5,985 nt of DNA from assembly GCA_025454125.1 (NCBI GenBank), contig JALOPA010000150.1:1-5985 (forward strand), read 5' to 3'. The stretch is from Thermodesulfobacteriota bacterium. GTDB lineage: Bacteria > Desulfobacterota > DSM-4660 > Desulfatiglandales > HGW-15. A program made the position numbers and the translations under genes. Positions within the stretch are counted from its first letter, which is position 1; every line of letters starts with the position of its first letter. Below are positions 1 through 5,372 of the stretch, piece after piece. The notes under the pieces were generated by a model that was given only the letters and a program-made list of their open reading frames with translations, was not told the origin of the DNA and searched no databases.

Positions 1-56
1 CTCGAAATGACAGCTTTGTAAGGAAATCACTGAGTCGCTGCACGAACAGGCGGGCA
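1..56. other. Short flank after asnS, no clear gene
   Basis: On the minus strand an ATG overlaps the asnS stop (TGATG at 59-55) and a frame of 19 codons runs open to the window edge, but the translation ([19 protein letters not shown]) resembles no protein I know. The last bases, TGTCATTTCGAG (12-1 on minus), resemble the beginning of a common dispersed repeat. The frame is therefore more likely non-coding, but the window is too short here to settle it. Confidence 0.35.
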
Positions 57-1448
57 TCAGAAGGCGACGTTTCCGGGCGTGCGAGGAAAAGGAATCACGT
101 CGCGGATGTTGGCCATGCCTGTCACGAACTGGACGAGCCTCTCGAAGCCCAGTCCGAAACCGGAATGAGGCGCTGACCCGAATCTCCGGAGCTCGAGATA
201 CCACCAATAGGGAGCGGGATCGATGCCCGTTTCCTTCATTCTCTCCAAGAGCGTGTCGAAGTCGTCTTCTCTCTGGCTCCCGCCGATAATCTCGCCGATC
301 TTTGGAACCAGCACATCCATGGCCCCTACGGTCTTCCCGTCCTTGTTGACCTTCATGTAAAAGGACTTGATCGCTTTCGGATAGTCCGTGAGGACGACGG
401 GCCCGCCGACCACCTTCTCGCAGAGATACCGTTCGTGTTCGGCCTGAATGTCGCTCCCCCAGGTCACGGGAAATTCAAAGGTCTCCTTGGACTTGGAAAG
501 CAGGTCGACCGCCTCCGTGTAGGTCATGCGCTTGAATTCCTGGGACACCAGCTTCTCAAGCGTCTCGATGACGGTCGGATCAATGAACTTCCTGAAAAAC
601 TCCATGTCCTCCCCGCAGTGGTTCAGCACATAGGAAAAGAGATACTTGAGAAAGTCGGCAGCCAGCTCCACGTTGCCGTCCAGGTCGCAGAAGGCCATCT
701 CCGGCTCCACCATCCAGAACTCGGCCAGGTGCCGGGTGGTGTTGGAGTTCTCGGCGCGAAAGGTGGGGCCGAAGGTGTACACATCGCCCAACGCCAGGGC
801 GTAGACCTCGGCTTCGAGCTGGCCGCTCACCGTGAGGTTGGCAGGAGCGCCGAAAAAGTCCTGGCTGAAATCCGTGCGGCCTTCCTTCTGAGGAATCTGA
901 TCCAGGTTGAAGCTCGTCACCCGGAACATCTCGCCTGCGCCTTCGGCGTCGCTGCCGGTGATGACGGGCGTGTGCACGTAGACAAAGCCTCTTTCCTGAA
1001 AGAAGCTGTGGATAGCGAAGCTCAACGCGTTTCTGACCCTCGCCACGGCACCGAAAGTATTGGTCCTGGGTCTGAGGTGTGCAATGGTCCTGAGAAACTC
1101 GAAGGAGTGGCGTTTCTTCTGCAGAGGGTACTGTTCCGGGTCCGCCCATCCCATCACTTCGATTTCCTCGGCCTTGAGCTCCACCCTCTGCCCCTTGGCG
1201 GGCGAGGACACGAGAGTGCCCCTCACCCGCACGGAGCAGCCGGTCTGCAGTTTCGCCACGTCGTCCTTGTAATTGGGCAGGGTCTCGCCGGCGATCACCT
1301 GAAGGCTGCTCATGCAGGAGCCGTCGTTCAGTTCGATGAAGGAAAATCCCCCTTTGGATTCCCGCTTGGTGCGGACCCATCCCATGACCGTGAAGGCGGC
1401 CCCGATCTCCTCGGAAACAAGGATTCTGGCAATGCGTGTTCTCTTCAC
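57..1448 (-). CDS. asnS: Asparaginyl-tRNA synthetase (class II)
   Basis: Cytoplasmic enzyme that charges tRNA-Asn with asparagine using ATP. The 463-residue product is close to the usual bacterial length (about 466 in E. coli). Residues about 18-105 form the OB-fold anticodon-binding domain ([20 protein letters not shown]). The class II catalytic core follows: motif 1 around 150-165 ([14 protein letters not shown]), motif 2 around 228-250 ([18 protein letters not shown], with ATP-binding R231) and motif 3 around 430-456 (GFGLGFERL, then VIPFPRTPG). The [11 protein letters not shown] stretch after motif 2 is typical of AsnRS and argues against AspRS. The start is GTG at 1448, one base after the serC stop (TGA-G-GTG). 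An AAGG about 10 bases upstream, inside the last serC codons, is a modest ribosome site. The next in-frame Met (residue 22) would cut into the OB fold, so GTG is preferred. Very likely translated from the serC transcript. No terminator is visible after the stop. Confidence 0.97.
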   Translation of the reverse strand: MKRTRIARILVSEEIGAAFTVMGWVRTKRESKGGFSFIELNDGSCMSSLQVIAGETLPNYKDDVAKLQTGCSVRVRGTLVSSPAKGQRVELKAEEIEVMGWADPEQYPLQKKRHSFEFLRTIAHLRPRTNTFGAVARVRNALSFAIHSFFQERGFVYVHTPVITGSDAEGAGEMFRVTSFNLDQIPQKEGRTDFSQDFFGAPANLTVSGQLEAEVYALALGDVYTFGPTFRAENSNTTRHLAEFWMVEPEMAFCDLDGNVELAADFLKYLFSYVLNHCGEDMEFFRKFIDPTVIETLEKLVSQEFKRMTYTEAVDLLSKSKETFEFPVTWGSDIQAEHERYLCEKVVGGPVVLTDYPKAIKSFYMKVNKDGKTVGAMDVLVPKIGEIIGGSQREDDFDTLLERMKETGIDPAPYWWYLELRRFGSAPHSGFGLGFERLVQFVTGMANIRDVIPFPRTPGNVAF

Positions 1449-1449
1449 C

Positions 1450-2532
1450 TCAGCCCGCCTTTTTCTGAAAGTCCGCCATGAAGGATACGAGATCTTTCAC
1501 GGCGTCGATGCCCGTGGCGTTGTAAAGGGAAGCCCGGCAGCCGCCCACGGAGCGGTGGCCCTTGAGCCCGGCAAGCCCGGCCTTGGTCGCCTCGGCCACG
1601 AACTTGGCTTCGAGATCTTCTGTGGGAAGGCGGAAGGGGATGTTCATGAACGAGCGGCTTTCCTTCTCGGCAGTCCCCCGGTAGAAGCCGGACTGGTCCA
1701 TGAAGTCGTAGAGGAGCTTCGCCTTCTCGCGGTTGATTTTCTCTATGGCGTCCAAACCGCCCATTTTTTCCTCCAGCCACTTCAAGACCAGGCCGATCAC
1801 GTAGATCACGAAGCAGGCCGGCGTGTTGTGCAGGGAGTTGTTTTCTGCGTAAGAGGTGTACTTGAGCATGGTCGGCACACTGGCCGGGATTCTCTCGATC
1901 ATGTCTTTGCGGATGATGACCATGGCAGACCCGGAAGGCCCCACATTCTTCTGGGCCCCGGCGTAAATGAGCCCGAAAGGCTTGGCATCAAAAGGACGGC
2001 TCATGAAATCGGAAGACATGTCGCTCACGAGGGGAACGTTGACCTTCGGGAACTGCTGCCACTGCGTGCCCCGGATCGTCTCGTTGGAGGTGATGTGAAG
2101 GTACGAGGCGTCCTGGTCCACCTGGAAGTCCTTGGGCATGTAGGCGTAATTCCTGTCCTGGGATGTGGCGACGACACGGACGTCCTTTCCGATGAGCTTG
2201 GCCTCCTTGATGGCGTTGTTGGCCCAGTTCCCGGAATGAATGTAATCCGCGGGCTTTCCGTCGGTCGCGAGATTCATGGGAACCATGGTAAACTGGAGAC
2301 TGGCTCCTCCCTGGATGAACAGAACGTGAAAATCATCGCCCAGCTTGAGCAGCCTCTTGGTCCGTTCAACGGCCTCGTTCAAAACCGCCTCGAACTGCTT
2401 GGACCGGTGGCTGACCTCGATGACGGACATGCCTGTGCCCTTGAAGTCCAGGAATTCTTCTTTGATCTCTTCGAGCACGGGCAACGGCAGTGCGGCAGGA
2501 CCCGGATTGAAATTGTGAACCCTCTTTCCCAT
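1450..2532 (-). CDS. serC: Phosphoserine aminotransferase (PLP-dependent)
   Basis: Converts 3-phosphohydroxypyruvate and glutamate to phosphoserine and 2-oxoglutarate, the second step of serine synthesis; the family can also act in pyridoxal phosphate synthesis. The 360-residue product matches the family (362 in E. coli). Visible landmarks are the N-terminal FNPGPAALP, the substrate-loop SHRS (H42, R43), the cofactor-binding QGGAS (74-78), the PLP lysine in [12 protein letters not shown] (K195), the NTPACF stretch (236-241) and the C-terminal [15 protein letters not shown] (325-339), whose arginine R333 lies in the substrate region. The frame stays open seven codons further to a TTG at 2553, but ATG 2532 has an AAAGGAG ribosome site 8 bases upstream and gives the family-typical N terminus, so the longer form is rejected. 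It is the first gene of an apparent serC-asnS pair. No serA or serB is visible in the window. Confidence 0.97.
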   Translation of the reverse strand: MGKRVHNFNPGPAALPLPVLEEIKEEFLDFKGTGMSVIEVSHRSKQFEAVLNEAVERTKRLLKLGDDFHVLFIQGGASLQFTMVPMNLATDGKPADYIHSGNWANNAIKEAKLIGKDVRVVATSQDRNYAYMPKDFQVDQDASYLHITSNETIRGTQWQQFPKVNVPLVSDMSSDFMSRPFDAKPFGLIYAGAQKNVGPSGSAMVIIRKDMIERIPASVPTMLKYTSYAENNSLHNTPACFVIYVIGLVLKWLEEKMGGLDAIEKINREKAKLLYDFMDQSGFYRGTAEKESRSFMNIPFRLPTEDLEAKFVAEATKAGLAGLKGHRSVGGCRASLYNATGIDAVKDLVSFMADFQKKAG

Positions 2533-2540
2533 GGATGCAT

Positions 2541-2547
2541 CTCCTTT
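2541..2547 (-). promoter_or_regulatory. Ribosome binding site deciding the serC start
   Basis: Reads AAAGGAG on the minus strand and lies 8 bases before ATG 2532. It sits inside the reading frame of the longer TTG form, so the shorter protein is the likely product. Confidence 0.85.
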
Positions 2548-2573
2548 CCCCAATTGGTTTAAAGGTGAACGTT

Positions 2574-2594
2574 CCTTACCCTAAGGCAGGCCTT
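2574..2594. promoter_or_regulatory. Overlapping short palindromes upstream of serC
   Basis: Two perfect short inverted repeats overlap: CCTTA-CCC-TAAGG (2574-2586) and AAGGC-AG-GCCTT (2583-2594). They lie 42-62 bases upstream of the serC start, where an operator or promoter would be expected. No convincing -35/-10 pair could be set around them. A regulator site is possible but unproven, and arms of 5 bases can occur by chance. Confidence 0.25.
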
Positions 2595-2617
2595 TGCCCG
2601 CAACCAAAATGAAACCA

Positions 2618-2664
2618 TGAATCCCGAATATCGAATGTCGAACAAGGAATTTCGAATGATGAAG
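2618..2664. repeat. TCGAAT-type short tandem-like repeat element
   Basis: A stretch with four spaced copies of a CGAA(T) core: CGAAT at 2625, TCGAAT at 2631, TCGAA at 2638 and TTCGAAT at 2651. From memory, similar strings (ATCCCGAATATCGAATGTCG followed by AACAAGGAATTTCGAATGAT) recur in intergenic regions of sulfate-reducing Deltaproteobacteria. That recollection was not checked here. It has no coding potential. Confidence 0.5.
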
Positions 2665-2683
2665 TTGAGGGCTTCCTAAGAAG

Positions 2684-2765
2684 TCGTCACCCGGGTGAAG
2701 GCCGGGGTCCAGAAACGCTTTGGTTTTGTCATCGTGCTGGATTCCGGCTTTCGCCGGAATGACGA
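2684..2765. repeat. Palindromic REP-like intergenic repeat
   Basis: An inverted repeat: the left arm (2686-2712) matches the reverse complement of the right arm (2737-2763) at 20 of 27 positions, and TCGTCA/TGACGA extends the stem to 2684-2765 around a 24-base loop. The right arm contains ATTCCGGCTTTCGCCGGAAT, itself an inner palindrome. It is the familiar dispersed repeat that translates as LDSGFRRNDE in false ORFs of many bacteria. The left arm is diverged and GC-richer, so this copy is decayed. It could form an RNA hairpin, but no U tract follows, so a terminator role is not supported. Confidence 0.7.
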
Positions 2766-2839
2766 AAGAATTTCCCCTCAGTCTTCGCGAAAGTGCTTTT
2801 CGAGGTTCTTCCTTCGGCGTTCGTCAATCGTTAATCGAC

Positions 2840-2937
2840 CCGTCCTCCGTAGCAGCCTATCCTCACCGGTTCCATGTGCATTCCACCGGGGCCTAAGACC
2901 GCTCGCTACTCGGGGCAAAGGCTACTGCGGAGGGTGG
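2840..2937. repeat. Decayed long inverted repeat
   Basis: CCGTCCTCCGTAGCAGCC (2840-2857) matches the reverse complement of 2920-2937 at 14 of 18 positions, enclosing 62 bases. The right arm, GGCTACTGCGGAGGGTGG, looks like the better preserved end. The enclosed sequence has no gene-like ORF. Probably a relic of a non-coding dispersed repeat; no transposase and no clear target duplication are seen. Confidence 0.4.
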
Positions 2938-2951
2938 ATATTCTGCGGTTT

Positions 2952-2968
2952 ACCCGCCTCTGGCGGGT
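2952..2968. repeat. Perfect 7-bp GC hairpin
   Basis: ACCCGCC-TCT-GGCGGGT is a perfect stem with a 3-base loop, 42-58 bases downstream of the cooC stop. On the cooC strand no T run follows it. On the plus strand TTCGCTTTT follows, but no plus-strand gene lies upstream. It is therefore better read as part of the repeat patch than as a terminator, although it could still slow transcription or protect an mRNA end. Confidence 0.4.
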
Positions 2969-3009
2969 TCGCTTTTGAGCCTCTCCGCGTTATGACCAGA
3001 AGCTGCAGC

Positions 3010-3771
3010 TTATGACTCCAACCTCTTGATCATCTCCTTCACCGCTTTGAGCCCTTCAGGGTTCTTCTCGAAGGGTGCTCGGCCTTCGAGGTCCGCTTCG
3101 ATGATGCCGCTGTCAAAGGGGATGAAGCCCAGGAATTCGAAGTCAGGCATTTGAGAGACGAGAAACTCGCGGTCCTTGTCTGAACGGACCTTGTTGCCCA
3201 CCAGAGCCAGGGTTTTGACCCCGATGTCCTTGGCCAGCTGCTTGATGTGATAGGCCGTCTCCACGCTTCGCCGGCCGGGTTCCACCACAACGATCAGCCG
3301 GTCCACCGCCATGGCCGTGCCCCGTCCGAGGTGTTCGAGTCCGGCTTCCATGTCCAGCACGATCACTTCATCACGGGCCAGGACAATGTAGCGCACCAGA
3401 TTCTTCAGGAGAGTGCTCTCCGGGCAGATGCACCCTGCTCCCCCCTTTTTGACTCCGCCGAGCACCATCAGCTTGATTCCGTCCACCTTGATGGACAACT
3501 TGTCCGGCAGATCGTCCACCTTGGGATTGAGCTTGAAAAAAGAGCCCATGGTCCCAAGCTTGGTCTCGGTTCGTTCTTCGATCAGTTCCTTCATGTCGGA
3601 GATGGGAACGATGGGCGCGTCCTGCCTCACTCCCAACGCCTGAGCCAGGTTGGCGTCGGGGTCCGCGTCAATGGCCAGGACCTTTTTTCCCTGGTCTGCA
3701 AAAGCCCGTATGAGGAATGAAGCAAAGGTGGTCTTCCCCACCCCACCCTTGCCGCTAATGGCGATCTTCAT
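3010..3771 (-). CDS. cooC: CooC-type CO dehydrogenase maturation ATPase
   Basis: Cytoplasmic P-loop ATPase of the SIMIBI/MinD type that, in characterised homologues, helps load nickel into the active-site cluster of carbon monoxide dehydrogenase. The 253-residue product has the deviant Walker A GKGGVGKTT (7-15, signature lysine K8), IDADPDANLA (34-43), and VIVLDMEAGLEHLGRGTA (136-153) with the Walker B aspartate D140. It also has the CooC hallmark CxC, in GGAGCICPEST (C114 and C116), which binds metal at the dimer interface in studied CooC proteins. The VGNKV stretch (191-195) corresponds to the base-recognition NK region of this class. ATG 3771 is preceded by AAAGGA with 8-base spacing. It stands alone on its strand: downstream is repeat-rich spacer, upstream a divergent methyltransferase gene. 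No CODH/ACS gene is in the window, so its partner must be elsewhere, and assignment to a particular CooC/AcsF subtype is uncertain. Confidence 0.9.
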   Translation of the reverse strand: MKIAISGKGGVGKTTFASFLIRAFADQGKKVLAIDADPDANLAQALGVRQDAPIVPISDMKELIEERTETKLGTMGSFFKLNPKVDDLPDKLSIKVDGIKLMVLGGVKKGGAGCICPESTLLKNLVRYIVLARDEVIVLDMEAGLEHLGRGTAMAVDRLIVVVEPGRRSVETAYHIKQLAKDIGVKTLALVGNKVRSDKDREFLVSQMPDFEFLGFIPFDSGIIEADLEGRAPFEKNPEGLKAVKEMIKRLES

Positions 3772-3779
3772 CCGTTTGA

Positions 3780-3785
3780 TCCTTT
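3780..3785 (-). promoter_or_regulatory. cooC ribosome binding site
   Basis: AAAGGA on the minus strand, 8 bases before ATG 3771. It supports that start, which also places the Walker A at residue 7 as usual for the family. Confidence 0.75.
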
Positions 3786-3811
3786 ATCATTAGGAAATGG
3801 AATGCGAAGGC

Positions 3812-3819
3812 GTTATACT
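3812..3819. promoter_or_regulatory. Possible shared -10 region of divergent promoters
   Basis: Plus strand TATACT (3814-3819) is a five-of-six match to the sigma-70 -10 box, 50 bases before the methyltransferase start. Minus strand TATAAC (3817-3812) overlaps it and points toward cooC, about 41 bases before its start. The -35 matches are poor on both strands (for example TTAGGA at 3790-3795 for the plus strand, 18-base spacing). The site is therefore a candidate only. Confidence 0.3.
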
Positions 3820-3868
3820 TTGAATTCGATTCTTAGAACAGATTTTTCACGAATCTTCAAGAAGAAAA

Positions 3869-4735
3869 ATGAAAATAGAAATCGCCATCGAGGGGCCCCG
3901 GAAGACCATCCGGGCGCTGCAGCAGAGACTGCCTGCGGGATGGGAAAGGGCGGAGCAGGACACAGAGGGTGACCCGCAAAGGGCAAGACTGATCTTCATC
4001 GAGGAAGACGATCGGGTCAATGACGTTCTGATCCGCATTTCCCAGATCGCGGAGAGAGAACCCCCCATGGCCGAGGCCCTGGAGTTTCGCGTCAGGAACC
4101 TTGCCTACTCGGAGCCGAGTCCCTGGTGTGAATCTCTCCGGGAGCCTTTTCACGTCCTTTCCTGCCTGACCATTCGGCCTTGGCACCCGTCCGTCCCCCC
4201 CTCCGGCGATCGTGACGCCCTTGTTCTCGACTCCAACCTCGCTTTCGGCACCGGGCGGCACCCGACGACGGTCCTGTGCCTGAGGGCGATTCACGGCCTA
4301 TCCCGAGGTCCGTGGGGGTTGAGCGGGAGAAGCGTCCTTGATTTCGGTTGCGGGACCGCGATCCTGGGGATCGCGGCTGTGAAATGGGGCGCACGCCGCT
4401 GCCAAGGGGTGGAGATCGACGCCGAGGCCGCGGCAACGGCCGAAAGGAACGTCGCCCTCAACGGCTTGGCGGACAGAATCACCATCTCCCAGGGGTCCTG
4501 GGAAACGGTGAAGAGGAGGGTGGATCTCCTTCTGGCAAATCTCGTTCCGTCCGTACTGCTCACCAAAGGGTCCGAGATCCCGGCGCACCTTTGCGAGAAC
4601 GGGCGGGCCGTTGTTTCAGGATTCGGCCGGAAGCAGTCTCAGGAGGTAGAAAGCTTCTTTTCCCGTCTGGGGCTGAAGAGGGCAGAACTCCTTGAAAGCG
4701 AGGGATGGGCAGCCTTCGTCATGGAAAGAAGGTGA
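3869..4735 (+). CDS. prmA: PrmA-family methyltransferase (ribosomal protein L11 MTase-like)
   Basis: S-adenosylmethionine-dependent protein methyltransferase; PrmA trimethylates ribosomal protein L11. The 288-residue product is close to E. coli PrmA (293). The first 95 residues form a poorly conserved N-terminal domain, in the place of PrmA's L11-recognition domain. Then come the linker with IRPWH (102-106), the PrmA signature LAFGTGRHPTT (124-134), SAM-binding motif I VLDFGCGTAILGIAA (156-170), acidic motif II VEID (181-184) and motif IV DLLLANLVPSVLL (219-231). Motif IV differs from the usual NILA form (NLVP here). The FGTGxHPTT signature is strong evidence for the family; L11 as the substrate is inferred, since the N-terminal domain is not clearly recognisable. 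ATG 3869 has only a weak purine-rich AGAAG just upstream. Its stop lies 4 bases from the stop of the convergent gene, leaving no room for a terminator. Confidence 0.85.
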   Translation: MKIEIAIEGPRKTIRALQQRLPAGWERAEQDTEGDPQRARLIFIEEDDRVNDVLIRISQIAEREPPMAEALEFRVRNLAYSEPSPWCESLREPFHVLSCLTIRPWHPSVPPSGDRDALVLDSNLAFGTGRHPTTVLCLRAIHGLSRGPWGLSGRSVLDFGCGTAILGIAAVKWGARRCQGVEIDAEAAATAERNVALNGLADRITISQGSWETVKRRVDLLLANLVPSVLLTKGSEIPAHLCENGRAVVSGFGRKQSQEVESFFSRLGLKRAELLESEGWAAFVMERR

Positions 4736-4739
4736 AAAG

Positions 4740-5315
4740 CTAGGCCCGCATGACCCACTTGGGGCACTCGTAACGGTCGATGTCCCCTTGGCTCACAGGG
4801 TAGCGGCCACAATTGAAGTAACGCCAGTAAAAGGAGTTGTACCCCATGCACTGGTTGCGGCTTTTTTCCTGGAGGGGGCAGCGGATCTTATTGCAGCACT
4901 TGCCGCACTCCGCGCAGGATTCCCCGTTTTCCCAGGCCGGGTTGATTTGAACCAGAGACAGATCGGGCATGGTCATGGGAGGGGCGGTGAGGCGGACCGA
5001 AGGAGTGAACTCTCCCTTCAGATACCCGTAGGCCATGGTGTAGACATAAGCGATCAGGCGTGGACCCATGTGCGCGTACTTCCAGAACCGCAGGGTCCCG
5101 AAAAAATAATAGCTGAAAAGCGGCGCCAGCAGATAAAGCCCTACCAAGGAAACGACCCCAAAGGAGAGGAAGACGATGAAGCACAAGCGCGCGCCGGCCC
5201 ACCTCAGTTTCTTCAAGTGGCAGGCCAGAGCGGCCGCGAAAGGTCCGTTCAGTTTCAGTGTCTCCTCTGCGTGGAACGCGGTTTTCATCTTCCCCCCAAG
5301 AACGATCTTTTCCAT
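4740..5315 (-). CDS. Membrane-anchored CxxCGxCC cysteine-cluster protein
   Basis: Function not recognised. The 191-residue product has a basic N-terminal segment (CHLKKLRWAGAR, 32-43), a hydrophobic stretch at about 44-72 that could be one long or two short membrane segments, and a soluble C-terminal part with eight cysteines. These are C134, C137, C140, C141, C146, C156, C169 and C184, in the order CAECGKCC-x4-C-x9-C-x12-C-x14-C. The CxxCGxCC core resembles the YkgJ-type putative zinc- or iron-chelating family; an iron-sulfur cluster is an alternative. No haem CxxCH motif is present. The start is uncertain: ATG 5315 has no ribosome site and abuts a hairpin, while ATG 5288 (residue 10) follows a G-rich GGGGGG only 3 bases upstream. 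It lies 56 bases after the universal stress protein gene on the same strand and may be cotranscribed. A 234-codon frame on the opposite strand (4692-5396) is taken as a shadow. Confidence 0.75.
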   Translation of the reverse strand: MEKIVLGGKMKTAFHAEETLKLNGPFAAALACHLKKLRWAGARLCFIVFLSFGVVSLVGLYLLAPLFSYYFFGTLRFWKYAHMGPRLIAYVYTMAYGYLKGEFTPSVRLTAPPMTMPDLSLVQINPAWENGESCAECGKCCNKIRCPLQEKSRNQCMGYNSFYWRYFNCGRYPVSQGDIDRYECPKWVMRA

Positions 5316-5372
5316 CGGGTTTTAGCCAAGAAACCCGGCCGTGACAAGAATTTTTTTTGGGCCGGCAGGCCC
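5316..5372 (-). promoter_or_regulatory. Structured spacer with two hairpins
   Basis: On the minus strand, just after the stress protein stop, come GGGCC-TGCC-GGCCC (5372-5359), an A8 run (5358-5351), and CGGGTTT-8 bases-AAACCCG (5337-5316), which ends directly at ATG 5315. CCGGCC of the first hairpin (5365-5360) can instead pair with GGCCGG (5340-5335), which overlaps the second stem, so alternative folds are possible. No U tract follows either hairpin, so neither is a standard intrinsic terminator. A translational role is speculative. Confidence 0.35.

Larger units (their letters stand above)
2533..3009. other. Gene-free region between serC and cooC
   Basis: 477 bases with no supportable gene. 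It holds the serC leader and the repeat elements listed separately. One plus-strand frame (2695-3015) is open, but its translation is repeat-derived (LDSGFRRNDE, then GYCGGWIF), it overlaps the end of cooC, and no ribosome site is seen. A 12-base palindrome, AAGCTGCAGCTT (3000-3011), touches the cooC stop codon and is flanked by two TTATGAC copies (2990 and 3010). Confidence 0.75.

Noticed and set aside
435..1481. Plus-strand 348-codon open frame
   Set aside because: It lies antisense to asnS, whose motifs are unambiguous; the translation is rich in H, G and R with no recognisable domain.
2533..2553. Seven-codon N-terminal extension of SerC from TTG 2553
   Set aside because: The strong AAAGGAG site lies inside the extension and points to ATG 2532.
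1312..2562. Plus-strand 416-codon open frame
   Set aside because: It is the complement of serC and the start of asnS; its length reflects the codon bias of the real genes.
2618..2968. CRISPR array
   Set aside because: The repeats are palindromic or irregular and differ from each other; there is no regular repeat-spacer pattern.
2952..2975. Intrinsic terminator for cooC
   Set aside because: The hairpin is perfect, but the T-rich tail is on the wrong strand for cooC and no plus-strand gene lies upstream.
2695..3015. Plus-strand 106-codon frame in the serC-cooC spacer
   Set aside because: Its translation is that of dispersed repeats (LDSGFRRNDE), it lacks a ribosome site and it runs into the end of cooC.
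5351..5372. Intrinsic terminator after the stress protein gene
   Set aside because: On the gene's strand the hairpin is followed by A8, not a U tract; on the plus strand the T8 precedes the hairpin.
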